From: Saprolegnia diclina VS20 | Lineage: Eukaryota; Oomycota; Saprolegniomycetes; Saprolegniales; Saprolegniaceae | Direction of reading: 5' to 3' | Assembly: GCF_000281045.1 (NCBI RefSeq) | Contig: NW_008246114.1 | Coordinates: forward strand, 459,261 to 482,683 | Length of the DNA stretch: 23,423 nt | In this document: positions 1 through 10,354 of the stretch, piece after piece | Position numbering within the stretch: position 1 is the first letter of the stretch | How the letters are laid out: each line of letters opens with the position of its first letter | Made by a program: the position numbers and the translations under genes | Notes under the pieces: generated by a model | Database searches by the model: none | Told to the model about the DNA's origin: nothing | What the model saw: only the letters and a program-made list of their open reading frames with translations

Positions 1-46
1 CCTTCTTCCAGCCGTTGTACGATGTCAGCATGTAGACAGTCCAACC

Positions 47-106
47 ATGCTCGCCTCGTCATCGTTCCCCAACGAGGTTCTTGTGATCGTGTTCTCATTC
101 CGATGA
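47..106 (+). pseudogene. possible F-box-like N-terminal fragment
   Basis: A 19-codon frame from the ATG at 47 to a TGA at 104-106 reads MLASSSFPNEVLVIVFSFR. The segment FPNEVLVIVFSF resembles the first helix of F-box domains (LPxEvlxxIfxFL). The frame stops immediately and I see no downstream exon that continues an F-box, so this is a relic, a first exon whose continuation I cannot find, or chance. The match is short and low-complexity. Confidence 0.2.
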
Positions 107-443
107 CCGGACCAGGTCACGATCCCCTGCAGTCTCAGTGCACACGACTGAGACAGCGCTGTCATGTCCACTCAATCGCGTGTGGATGGCCGCGACCCAT
201 GCATTGGGTGCGTTCGATGTCCGTGGTCGCGCAGTCTTTCTAGTTAATCAAATTCGACTACACTCTTGGCCGCCTGAGTTCATTGCTTGCATGTGTACTT
301 GGCCCCCACTACTTTGGTTCAAGAGAGAACATTGCGAGGATAAATAAATGACATATTGGGAATATACGAATCGCTCTGTCATCGACACGACGACGCACTG
401 GGAAAATATGATACTACAAGACTAAATAGGGCAGGAGAGGCGC

Positions 444-935
444 TTAGGCCGTGAGGGTGCTTGGTAGGCGTGTGAGTGGGGCCAGCGAGACACCGTGCGC
501 CACCTTGGACGCGAGCGAGTGCTCGGTTGACGCCTTGACGTCCGAGCCGAGCACGATTTTGGCGAGCGCCTTGTTCTTGGCGTTGGCCGCGACGACCTCG
601 ACGAGCGCGTCGATCCAGTCGTACATTTCGATTTCGTTGGCCGCCGACAGGAGAAGGCGGCGCGCCGGCGTGGTGACGCCGATGCGGTAGATGGTCGAGC
701 CCGACGAGCCCGTCTTGACCGCGTCTTCGGGCATGCACTCGATGGCGTCGACGCCGATCGCATCGAGACTCACGACGCCTTTGAGCTGGCGCGAGGCAAA
801 GTCGTAGTACGAGAGGAGGGTGCCTGTGAGCTCAAAGTAGCGCGGCTTCCAGTTGCGGCGGCCAAAGAGGCCAGCGCCGGACCCTTTCTTGTGGAGCACG
901 CCAGCTTTGAGGATGGTACTAGAGGTTGGCTGCAT
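444..935 (-). CDS. PH-domain protein (PH-1 of a tandem pair)
   Basis: Single-exon gene of 163 residues that is almost entirely one pleckstrin homology domain (about residues 9-116). Visible landmarks are AGVLHKKGSGAGLFGRRNWK near the start (the beta1-beta2 basic loop that contacts phosphoinositides in many PH domains), PRYFEL, a central DAVKTGSSGSTIYRI strand pair, RRLLLSAANE, and Trp107 in the closing helix (EMYDWIDALVEVV). The first ATG is at 935; one codon upstream is TTG, so the ATG is chosen. No signal peptide or membrane segment is seen, so it is probably cytosolic and membrane-recruited through lipid. It is a close paralogue of the gene at 2284-2793 on the same strand, about 1.35 kb upstream. 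The lipid specificity and partner are unknown. Such stand-alone PH proteins are common in oomycete genomes. Confidence 0.9.
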   Translation of the reverse strand: MQPTSSTILKAGVLHKKGSGAGLFGRRNWKPRYFELTGTLLSYYDFASRQLKGVVSLDAIGVDAIECMPEDAVKTGSSGSTIYRIGVTTPARRLLLSAANEIEMYDWIDALVEVVAANAKNKALAKIVLGSDVKASTEHSLASKVAHGVSLAPLTRLPSTLTA

Positions 936-2283
936 CAATCAAGTTCGTCGTTGGAGCTGCGTACGACCAAGCAATTTCGAGACTGACAACGTACGTGCAC
1001 GCAAGCCAGGCCATCCCACGGTTCGCAAGTGCAATGTCGGGCCCCGTATCGCATTCTATGTTCACTTTGCATTCAAGTATCTGCGTTTCTGTATCGGAAG
1101 GTCCCTCTAAAACACAACGTGCAAAAGAAATATAGGGGGACCTACTCATTTTGTGACAATTCATCCAGCGTGCTGTCAGCGGGTGTATCGGTCGGTGTAT
1201 CGACGACAACAACCCGGTTAGTGCACATCAAGGATGACCGAGGTGAATACATCTGCACAACCCGCGCAGACAACGACGAGTCGTCCCGCGCGAGCCATTT
1301 GTGTCGACCTTCGACAAACAAGCAAAAGATACAGTGTAGTCACCGCGATTACGAGGCGCGCCATCCGCGACATCGGCGGCGGCGTTGGACACCACCGGCA
1401 AATGCCTAGGACATCGAATGATGGTCGTCGCCGTCAATCGACGCCGACGTCGGGACCGAGCATCAAGCCCGGGGCACCCTCGACAAGAAGATGGCGTCAC
1501 TGGACAGACGCGGCGTCGTAACGCTCAGCACGAGCCAACGAACGTTCTCGAGTACCATCGTTGGCAGTAGCGTCGAAGGTTGTTCTTGCGGCCCTCGATC
1601 TATCTTGCGCCAGTAGCACTACCGGAAGACGTGGCAGTTTCGCGAGGCAGCCTCGACTTGCAGAGTTTGACGCGGGCTCATTTACACGGCATGTACACAT
1701 CCATGCAGCGGATGCGGCCACATACTGAGCGGCTACTCGAGTCGTGCACGTTGATGTATACAAGTACCTCTGCGTTAAGCTGTCTGCGGCCGATTGAGAG
1801 CTATCATTCGCAAGTATCCGGCCAGGATACAAGCGCGAAGATACCAAGTTCTCATAGAACCTGCAGTACTGGGCGCGCATTCGGAGGCGTTCGTTTGATA
1901 TTTCTCACTGCGCACGACCGCCGCTCGACAGTAGTAAGTCCAACGGTAAAGGCGAGCCGAGGCAATCTCGCCCGTCCGACGAGGATACTGCGAGTGCTGA
2001 TCTATCCATGCAGCGCTGGCAACCTCAAGGAAAGGCTTCCACAACGGCGCGGCCGAGACGCGAGCAGCATTCTCTGCAGCACTGCTTTGCCCGCGCTGGC
2101 TACCGCGAAATACTATGAAGAGACAAAGGGAACTTGAGATGGAAAAGCAAGGCGGCGCAGGACGCCATGGCTTCGATCGCCACGGCTGCGTCGTATATAT
2201 TGTGATAGATAAGTTCTTGGATAATAAATAGTCGTCGATACAAGTCGTCGTCTCGGTCAACATAAATACCAGCTCGTGCACGC
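936..2283. other. intergenic region between the two PH genes
   Basis: About 1.35 kb without a gene I can support. It holds the 5' flank of PH-1 and the 3' flank of PH-2. Frames of 90-185 codons exist on both strands, but they are Arg/Ser/His-rich, lack recognisable domains, and several start at non-ATG codons. No tRNA-like boxes were found. Confidence 0.5.
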
Positions 2284-2793
2284 TCAGACCAGCTGCAGCT
2301 TGGCGAGCGGGACCATGGCAAAGCTGCTGTTGCGCACCGAGTGGACGCGCGAGTGGCGCTTGCAGACAACGTACTCGGGGCGTTCGCTCGCGAGCACAAT
2401 CTTCTTGGACGGGCTCACAATGCGGAGGTCGGCGGTCGACGGCCCGAGGACGCCCACGAGGGCGAGCAGCCATTCGTTCATCTCCGACTCGTTGGCGGCC
2501 GAGATGAGGAGGCGGCGCGACCCGCTGCGGATCGCAATGCGCCAGATCGTCGACGCCGACGAGCCCTTCTTGACGGCGTCGCTTGGCATGACCTCGAGTG
2601 CGTCGACCGTGAGCGCAGCGAGGTTGAGCTGGCCCTTCTGCGTCCCGTTCTGGTAGCTGTACCAGCGCAGGTGGTGCTCGCTGAGCTCAAAGTAGCGCGG
2701 CTTCCAGTTGCGGCGCTTGAAGAGGCCTTGGCCCGACCCCTTCTTGAAGAGGACGCCGGCCTTGACAAACGAGGGAGACGCGGTCATCACCAT
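2284..2793 (-). CDS. PH-domain protein (PH-2 of a tandem pair)
   Basis: Single-exon gene of 169 residues. The PH domain spans about residues 10-117 and shares its key blocks with PH-1: AGVLFKKGSGQGLFKRRNWK, PRYFEL, DAVKKGSSASTIWRI, RRLLISAANE and the closing-helix Trp108 in EMNEWLLALVGVL. The start is set at the ATG at 2793 (MVMTASPSF). The frame stays open upstream to a TTG at 2940, but that stretch has no PH similarity, and the sequence just before the ATG (ACACAGCAAAAC) looks like a leader. The C-terminal 50 residues (from about 120) are basic and unlike PH-1, so the two copies differ mainly in their tails. It is probably a lipid-binding adaptor at membranes; the ligand is not known. Confidence 0.9.
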   Translation of the reverse strand: MVMTASPSFVKAGVLFKKGSGQGLFKRRNWKPRYFELSEHHLRWYSYQNGTQKGQLNLAALTVDALEVMPSDAVKKGSSASTIWRIAIRSGSRRLLISAANESEMNEWLLALVGVLGPSTADLRIVSPSKKIVLASERPEYVVCKRHSRVHSVRNSSFAMVPLAKLQLV

Positions 2794-5700
2794 GTTTTGC
2801 TGTGTGTACTCCGAGTCGAAATGAGATCTGACTGGTGCACCACCCGTCGTCCGACGCGCATCGGCGATCTGATAGTGCCAGCGCAGAGTGGGGCCCCCTA
2901 CTTGTGAGTCGTTGACGACGTTGACTAACTGAAAAACCAATTTGACAATTGTATTGCGTGTCGCAGGCGCTGCACGAGGTACCCCCCACCGATCCAGGTG
3001 CGAATGCTGCTGGCAAACCAGATGGGTCCTTTGGGTGCCACCGACTCAAATTTTGCCACGCGGAACGTCCCAGCGCGCACTACAGTATCGCAGACGTCGG
3101 TTGTACCTCAATCCATGCACTCGCCGCCCGCTCTCTGGCCGACATACAGTGTATACGTCGAGATTGCTGTCGATTGCAGTGGATTTTTCGTGATACACTG
3201 GACGCAGGTACATTGCGTGGGTGGTGGGGAGGCGAGAATGGGTGGCTCTTGACGAAGGGTGTGTGCGATTTCGGTCCAGACAGCAAACACAAATCATCGG
3301 GTGCCACTCTTGGGTAACGAGCAAGTGCAAAGTGACAGACCACGGAGCGTATACACACTCGGCGATTGCTGACCGCTATCAGTCCTTGCTGCCACAGCCT
3401 CGGTGGCTGTGCACCCGAGGCCAATCGAATGTAGCAGGCTTTCTGTCTCGTCCACGGGTTGTGATGGCTGTCGTGCATGCTTACTATGAGATTGCGTGGG
3501 TGCCGAGGTTCGATTTTCCCAGCCTCCATGCTGGACCGACTGGATAGCTAAACGAGGCGTGGAGGATGCGATGGCTAATCGCCCTCCTTGAGTCCCACTA
3601 CATTGTACAAGAGACACCAATTGCACTGTGGTGCAGGGGCCAGTGCGTTACTGCGTCCACAGCATCGTCGTTGGTGCTGGCCCGACGACGTCGGCACAAC
3701 CATCTCGCCCGTGTCGTCCTCAAGCGCCACCGGTGCAACGTACTCCTAGTACAGAACCAAATACCCTGGGGACGTAGCGCCAAAGTAAGCAAGAAAAGGC
3801 GGCTTCTATCATCGACGACGACGCTTGTGATGACTATGGCTGCATCAGAAGCGCTATCAGAAGACGGGGATGTGATCGAACGCATACTAACCGGCACGAG
3901 ATACTACTTCAGCTTCAAGAAACCACGAGCAACAAGTAGGGCGTGTGTCACGTGCAGTGGTGTCCACGAGGAGTTGAGCTGTCCACAGCGCTCTGCCAAT
4001 CAACGCCACCGCCAGTCGATGAACCGTCGTCTTCAACAAGTTGACGTGTCGATTTGCGATCGACAAGCTTCGGCCCACAGGCTTCTACGACTCATCACGG
4101 CGCGGATCACGTCGGCGTGTCATGCCTAGTGCCACGCGCGTCCCCGTTCGTCTCGGTGGCGACAACAACCGAGCGATCGTAGTGCGAAGTGAATGAAGGT
4201 GCCGCTAGCAGACCAGACCAGAGATCAGACTGGAGCAGCGAGATGTGACGCACGCATCGCTTGCTTCCAGAGCCATTCACTGGCCTCGAGTCCTTGCATT
4301 CGCATCCCTACAACATGTGTAAGACTGCTGATGTTGGCGAGACCTCTTCTGTGGTGTTGTGTCGACTGAAACGAGCTGCGAGATTCTAAAATCCACTGAC
4401 CTCGCACGGCGTAGAGTTGGTCCAACTCGACTGGCGATCTTGCGATCACCGACGCCACTACACCAACGACTGCAAGACCAACGACACTTTTTGCGGGGGT
4501 GTCGACGCGCTGTTGGCGGTGGGTGGGTTAACGACCGCGCAATTTCGGGCCAAGTTGGTACACATGCCCTACCCCTGCCTACCCCGCAAAACAATCGCAC
4601 CAATAAGAAGACGATTCTTATGGCCCGAATCGTGTGCGCCTTGTCGCCAGAGCTGGCGACGCCGAGTATAAAAGGAGGCGCAAGAAGTCCAGTGCACACA
4701 CGACGCTTGAGCGCATTGCATGTCGCGCAGTTGACATAAATTAACGTGGGCGCATCTCGGACACTTTGCCTCCTCTGACCACGAGGCCTCGTATACACTG
4801 ATATCGCGCTGTCGAACACCATTTTGCTGACCGCACAATGCATTCATCGATGGTGTTCTATATCTCCCTAGTTCTTTGTCTTGGGGTAGGGTAAACTCTC
4901 TATCTACTTTTGTTTGTTGGCACCGGGAAAGCAAGCTCTCTTCTACAAGCGGCTCTAATCTTGGGATGCGGACTATACGCCAAGAGGAGAGTACACTGCG
5001 ACAGCTCACATAATTTATAGATGAATCGCTGCAAGGCGACGACGTGCTCAAGAACTCATGGGTTCGTTCCAGTGGTAACGTGCGGCTAACTCAACGCAGA
5101 CTCATGCGTGCCGATAGCATGATCCGCAGCAGCGAAACCCACGTCATCGTCGCCAGCGCTCCATGATTACTGGCAGCGATGACGTGCTGACCACTGCGCG
5201 TCTTCTGCGGTTAGAAGTTCCTTCCTCGCGATCCAGTATCGTCCCGGAGAGAGATGCCGGAGGGCTACACGTGATGCATATGTGCGCCCGATTTCTCTGC
5301 CGGAGGCACGATAGCAGAGAGCGGAAGGTGCTGTCGCCGCTTCCACTGATCACTGCACTGCGAAAACCTCGCCAACCGTATTACCACAACCGGTGTATCC
5401 AGCTACCTTTTCTTTCTTTCCACTGGAATGGATTGATTGGTCTCTAGATCTCGCCGCTGCTAGAATCGCGATGCATTATATCTTGGCGCCAGATCTTTAG
5501 AGGACTGGACAATCTGGGCAGCGGGGTGCAGCAAGCCCTGCACACGACAGTCGTACTACTATAGCTCCCACCTCGGGAAGGCTTGCGTGAGGTCTTACGC
5601 CAGCACCATCTCGGACGGCTGTACGTATTCAATGCATCAGATACCGGGCCCTCGTCATTCAATTGTACAAGTAGGAGGAGGCGCGCAGCCTCGATCCAGT

Positions 5701-6892
5701 GGCTGCCTACTCCTTCGTGTTTGAATCAAATTCCTTGTCGTAGCGACATCAAACATCCTCGCCAGCAGCTCGTACGACCGATTTCCTTCGTTCGTCGGCA
5801 GTGTCACCTGTGGCTCGGCAGGGTGGCAGCTTGAGCAGGGCGGCGGCCACCGACATGCTGGACAAGCTCGAGGCGCTGCCAAGCCGCTGTCAACTTGTAC
5901 CAACTAAGCTCAGAACCAGTGCTTAGAGTACACCAACCCATCTCGGGTCTGCGACCAGTTTGCTGGGCGTATAACGAAAGGGGAACCAACTGTAACATGG
6001 TTGCTCGTGTCGGCAGTAACCTCGTTGCATGTAGTAGGAGTACCGAGGTTGTCTGTCATGCAGGAGGCGGACGATGGTGTGTCGGACGAAGCCGCCACCT
6101 GCACACCCAATGCAAGACGTGTAGTATCTCTTCGATTCAATCCAGTGCGTTCATACAGGCAACAGGCTGGCGGCGCTAGCTCGCTCCCATACCCGCGATC
6201 CACCACGAATCGTGGCGACGGGCCATCACGCTGCCTCGCTGCTAGCACAAGCTGGTATCGCTGGATAGCAGCCACAGCCATGGGTGGTGCTCGTTGCACC
6301 AACCTCGCCATGGTGGGACCTACTACGATCGTGCGCCCTCTCGTCTTCTTGCCCAGCCCGCTCGCCACAAGAACCTGCCGTCGCTTTGTCGCCGGTATGG
6401 CGTCCTTCGCCGCTGCGCCGCGTGGCCTCCTTGGACTTGCACGCTGTCGCTCGTCGATGCCAATGGGTGGTGGCGGCGAGGCTGCCATCCGTGGCCACCC
6501 GCCAGCACCCAGCGCCGTCTGGCCACTGCTGGCGCTGCCCAAGTGTGCCACAAGAAATTGTGTGAATCTAGCATCGGCGCGGTGATTGGCTCGAATAACA
6601 TGCCATTTGGCTGCTGATTCACCAGTTAATTGCTGGATCGCACAGTGAGATCAAGACCTTGCGAAATGCAAGAGTATAGACGTCCACAGGTAGAGCTCAA
6701 CGGTCTCGCCAAACGCAAATGAGAGATCGCTCGACTGCCGTACAGAGTCGTTTGCCTCTGCGCACCGGTACGATGGCCGGCGCTCGATCCAGCAAGGATC
6801 TGACCCTTTGCATTTCAACCAATCACGTCGCAGCGACCACAAACGCAGGTCCTTGCCAGCAATTTTCATCTTTCGCTTCCCAAGTCAAGACC
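2794..6892. other. gene-poor region of about 4.1 kb
   Basis: No gene could be supported. The longest frames (4277-4843 minus, 5910-6551 minus, 6001-6585 plus, 3566-4129 plus) have no recognisable domain and look like chance frames. Short stretches look codon-biased like real exons, for example around 3640-3740 (minus) and 5832-5893 (plus, reading AATDMLDKLEALPSR), and could be relics of decayed genes. A canonical TATAAAAGG lies at 4667-4675. An ATG at 4838 opens a short hydrophobic frame of 18 codons that ends quickly. No tRNA or rRNA signature was found. Confidence 0.5.
4667..4675 (+). promoter_or_regulatory. TATA-box-like element without a clear gene
   Basis: A perfect TATAAAAGG lies in an otherwise GC-rich segment. 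About 165 nt downstream, an ATG at 4838 opens a short hydrophobic peptide followed by a possible GTAGGG splice donor, which could be the first exon of a small secreted protein. I could not extend it into a gene, so the element may be fortuitous. Confidence 0.2.
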
Positions 6893-8948
6893 ATGGACCG
6901 TGACAGCCTCGTGGCAGCTGTGGCCCGGCAGGGCGCGACGGTGCGCGAGCTCAAGAAGAACGGTGGCGCCGCTGCCGACATTACGGCGGCCGTCGTGGCG
7001 CTCAACGAGCTCAAGGCGCAGCTCAGCGCGATGGCCGAGCCGGCCGGCCCGGTGCTCAACAAGAAGGGTACGTCGCTTCGCATCGCTTCGCCGGCTCAAA
7101 TGACTTGTAGCGCTCGAGGACTTGCTCTTGCGCAAGATGTTTGTCGTGCCGTCGTTTGAGATTTACGGTGGCGTTGGTGGCTTCTACGACTTTGGCCCGC
7201 CCGGCGCGGCGCTCAAGGGCAACCTCCTCGCCGCGTGGCGCCGCCACTTCCTCATGGAAGACGACGTGCTCGAGATTGAATGCACCAACATCATGCCCGA
7301 GGTCGTCCTCAAGACGTCCGGCCACGTCGACCGGTTCACGGACCTCATGGCCAAGTGCACCAAGTCGGGCGAGTGCTACCGCGCCGACAAGCTCGTCGAG
7401 GACTTTATCGAGAACCTCCTCGCCAAGAACGCGTCGGCGCTGAGCTCGGCCGAGCAGGAGAAGCACCGCCTCGTGGCGACCAAGGCCGAGTCGCTGACGC
7501 CGGAAGAGATGCACGCCGTCATCCAGGAGTATGGCATCCTCTCGCCCGGCCACGGCGCACCGCTCTCCTTTCCCATGCCGTTCAACCTCATGTTCAAGTG
7601 CCACATTGGCCCCGAGGGCACGCACGTCGGGTACCTCCGCCCCGAGACAGCCCAAGGCATCTTCCTCAACTTTCGCCGGCTCCTCGAGTACAACGCCGGC
7701 AAGATTCCATTTGGCTGCGCGCAGATTGGCAACGCGTTTCGCAACGAGATTGCGCCACGTAATGGCCTCGTCCGCGTCCGTGAGTTCCAACAGGCCGAGA
7801 TCGAGTGGTTTGTGCACCCGGAGGACAAGGCGCACGCCAAGTTTGGCCTCGTTGCCGACCAGATCCTCAACCTCTTCCCGAAGGAGCTCCAGCTTACGAC
7901 GGGCAAGACAGTCCAGATGACGGTCCGTGATGCGGTCGCCAAGAAGATCATTGCCAACGAGTCGCTCGCGTACTACCTGGCGCGCACGTCGACCTTTGTC
8001 AAGGCCATTGGCATCGACATGGAGCGCGTCCGCTTCCGCCAGCATTTGGACACGGAGATGGCCCATTACGCGTGCGACTGCTGGGACCTCGAGATCCAGC
8101 TGAGCTCGGGCTGGGTCGAGTGCGCCGGCCACGCCGACCGCTCGTGCTACGATCTCCAGGTCCACGCCGCCAAGTCCAAGGTCGAGATGGTCGGCACGCT
8201 CAAGTACGACGCGCCGCGCGCCAAGGACATTGTCGACATCAAGGTCAACAAGGGCAAGGTCGGGAAGGCGTTCAAGGCCGACATGGCGCACATCAACAAG
8301 GGTCTCCAGGCGCTCGCGACCGACGATGCGGCGGCCATGGCGTTTGAGGCCACGCTGGCATCGGCCGGCCGCGCCGACCTCGTTGTCGACGGCAAGAGCT
8401 TTGCGCTCGAGCGCGACATGTGGAGCGCGAAGAAGGTGACCAAGACGTTCCTCGAAGAAAAGTTTGTCCCGAGCGTCATTGAGCCGTCGTTTGGCGTTGG
8501 CCGCCTCCTCACGGCCGTCTTTGAACACACATTTTACGCGCGCGAAGGCGACGAGAAGCGCGGTGTCATGGCCTTTCCCGCGTCGATCGCGCCCATCAAG
8601 GTCGCGGTGCTCCCGCTCAGCACGGCCAAGGAGTTTACGCCCGTCATGCTCGCGCTCGAGCGCGACCTCCGCGCGCGTGGCATCGCCTGCAAGAGCGATG
8701 CGTCGAGCGTCGCGATCGGCCGCAAGTATGCGCGCGTCGACGAGCTCGGCGTGCCGTTTGGCGTCACGATCGACTTTGAAACTGCGGGCGACCAGTGCGT
8801 CACGGTGCGCGAGCGGGACTCGTGCGCGCAGCTCCGCGTGCCGCTCGCCAAGGTTGTCGCTCTGCTCGACGACCTGGTCGCGGGCCGCGTGGCGTGGGCC
8901 GACCTCGCCAAGGTGTACACGGTTGTCGAAGCCAAGAAGGACGAATAA
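6893..8948 (+). CDS. GARS1: glycyl-tRNA synthetase, eukaryotic class II type with WHEP domain
   Basis: Charges tRNA-Gly with glycine in the cytosol, and in many eukaryotes also in mitochondria from the same gene. There are two exons, 6893-7067 and 7111-8948, joined across a 43-nt intron (GTACGT...TTGTAG) for 670 residues. Exon 1 is a WHEP-TRS helix pair (about residues 3-50, with QGATVRELKKNGG). The catalytic core begins FVVPSFEIYGGVGGFYDFGP. Then come ETAQGIFLNF, class II motif 2 as FRNEIAPRNGLVRVREFQ from F268 (it includes the tRNA/ATP-binding arginines), and motif 3 as EPSFGVGRLL from E516. The C-terminal anticodon-binding domain runs from about residue 550 to 665. The length matches the alpha2 eukaryote/archaeal-type family. 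The chosen ATG (6893) has a CAAGACC context; in-frame ATGs at 6719 and 6773 would add 58 or 40 residues. A 729-codon antisense frame over the gene is a codon-bias shadow. Confidence 0.96.
7068..7110 (+). other. 43-nt spliceosomal intron in the GlyRS gene
   Basis: Starts GTACGTCG and ends ACTTGTAG. Splicing joins AAG-G to CG-CTC and gives KKALEDLLLRKMF, the continuous WHEP-to-catalytic junction expected for GlyRS. Without splicing the frame ends in stops. Its size is typical of every intron mapped in this window (43-60 nt, the exception being longer ones in the minus-strand kinase). Confidence 0.93.
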
Positions 8949-9090
8949 GCCAGTGTTTGCAACAAAGACTAGGTTCTTGGGTGGATATTTTTCTTTGGAG
9001 TTTTGTCTGTGAGTTTGAGAGTTAGAAGGAGGAGTGGACATTATTGTCATCGCCACCATGAGGTGATTACAAAACGAGATATTGCAATGG

Positions 9091-9539
9091 TTACGTTGTC
9101 TTACGGTCCAGATCTGCGGTAGCCTTCCCCGTTGTGCTCGGGGTCGTGTTGCCACAGGGCGTCGCACGGGCCGCGTCGCGGTCGACTCTTGAGTAATGAC
9201 GCAGGACGACGTCGTTGGGACTCGTATTCGGATCGCAGTCGACACAACAGCTCCAGAACCGGCCGCTCTGCCGGCTCTGGAAACCCATTTCGCCGCCGGA
9301 AATGAGGCGGACTTGAGTCAGATCGCCAAAATCAAAGGAGTGGGCTGGCGCAGTGTAGCCCGTCGTGCGACAGGAGTCGCAATACCCGAGCCATTTCGCG
9401 TTGTCGGCCATGAGAGAACTCGTTGTGCCTTGTTCAACGTCGTGCAGATCGAGGCGGGCGCCGGCGTCTTGCCGCACGCGTCACTGGCGCTGACGGTCGA
9501 TATGGCCACAAAGCTGAGGACAGCGTAGACGCGCTGCAT
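9091..9539 (-). pseudogene. secreted Cys-rich protein family, copy 1 (decayed)
   Basis: A relic of the family whose intact member lies at 11057-11653. From the ATG at 9539 it encodes a good leader (MQRVYAVLSFVAISTVSA) followed by SDACGKTPAPASICTTLN; the Thr/Pro-repeat linker of copy 2 is reduced to KTPAPA. At about 9435 the reading frame shifts by a net single base lost. The conserved core then continues in another frame (MADNAKWLGYCDSC, ISGGEMGFQS, FWSCCVDCDPN, VVLRHYS). After that block about 90 nt present in copy 2 are missing, and the family's terminal QxWTV signature (QIWTV, near 9116-9102) reappears in the first frame. The two frame changes and the deletion argue for a pseudogene; a sequencing indel could explain the first shift but not the deletion. 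It is convergent with GlyRS. Confidence 0.8.
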
Positions 9540-10333
9540 GGCGAGCAAGCCGAATTGAAAAATGAGCTTCTGGGCGAGTCACAAACCAAGTTGTCGCACA
9601 ACCTGTCTTTGGTGCCACCTCTACACGCTCGATATTGAGCTCTTTCGTGCGACGCGTGGCAGAGTGGCTGCGGTACGGCGTGCGGTACGACAAAAGCATT
9701 GCGATGGGCGAGCTAATCGCGATCAGTGCCCAGTGATCAGTGTCCATCCTTCCAACGCTGATACAGCAGACCGTAACCCTACCCTCTAGAAGGGTCCGCG
9801 GCATGGCGAGCACCAAGAAGGGCACTGAGACGCTCTCCAAAGGCAGTGGCGCGATACGTAGGACCTCTAGTGAAATGAATTGATAGAAAAGTGTGTCCCG
9901 AGAGGCGAGAGGGAGGGCGCGGTCGGTTGCCGCTACCTCCGGGACTTTGAGCGCACCGTTGATGCCCGTGAAGCGACGAGAAGCGCGCTGTCATGGCCAT
10001 TCATTCGCATAGAAACCGCTCAGTCGTGCGCCCTCCGGTACGCCATTGGTGATTCATTGTACGTCGTCCACATGCGTGAACACTCTGTCGTTTTTGTGGG
10101 TCCTGTGGCTCACGCCACCTCGTGCCTCTTCGGAGGGTGTCGCTGTATGCAGATCTCACGCCCTTGGCCGATAAGCCGATAAGCGAGCCACATGCCATGC
10201 GGAGCGAACGACTCGGTGGTGATGAGTTGAGGAAACGAGCTTGGGCTGGACGATTGCATCGACGGCTGGCGACGATGGTGCGCTCGCCATGTGTCCAGCA
10301 TCAGGCGGTTGTCATGCGCACAAGGGACGCTTA
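9540..10333. other. intergenic region upstream of the copy 1 pseudogene
   Basis: About 790 bp between the pseudogene start and the MITE. The first 30 nt upstream of the copy 1 ATG resemble the leader upstream of copy 2 (a short GA/T-rich stretch with AAAATGA), as expected of duplicated genes. No gene is supported. Confidence 0.4.
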
Positions 10334-10354
10334 GAGCATCCCCAGCAGTCGTTT
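10334..10354 (+). repeat. left terminal inverted repeat of the MITE
   Basis: 21 bp, starting GAGCATCCCCAG. It is the exact reverse complement of 10927-10947 and lies immediately inside the left TTA. Confidence 0.9.

Noticed and set aside
1775-2473. 232-codon minus-strand frame overlapping PH-2
   Set aside because: Overlaps the PH-2 coding region in another frame and has no domain.
2794-2940. N-terminal extension of PH-2 to 2940
   Set aside because: It starts at TTG, has no PH similarity, and an in-frame ATG with a leader-like context exists at 2793. The same reasoning removed non-ATG extensions of PH-1, the secreted proteins and glutamate kinase.
4838-4894. Short hydrophobic peptide after the orphan TATA box
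   Set aside because: Could be a leader exon, but no downstream exon or acceptor giving a plausible protein was found.
5910-6585. Overlapping 190-213 codon frames on both strands
   Set aside because: Compositionally biased, no recognisable domain, and open on both strands as expected from GC-rich DNA.
7056-9245. 729-codon minus-strand open frame over the GlyRS gene
   Set aside because: It is the codon-bias shadow of GlyRS, whose motifs are unmistakable on the plus strand. The antisense product is Arg/Leu/Asp-rich with no domain. Its first few codons only overlap the copy 1 pseudogene tail by chance of frame.
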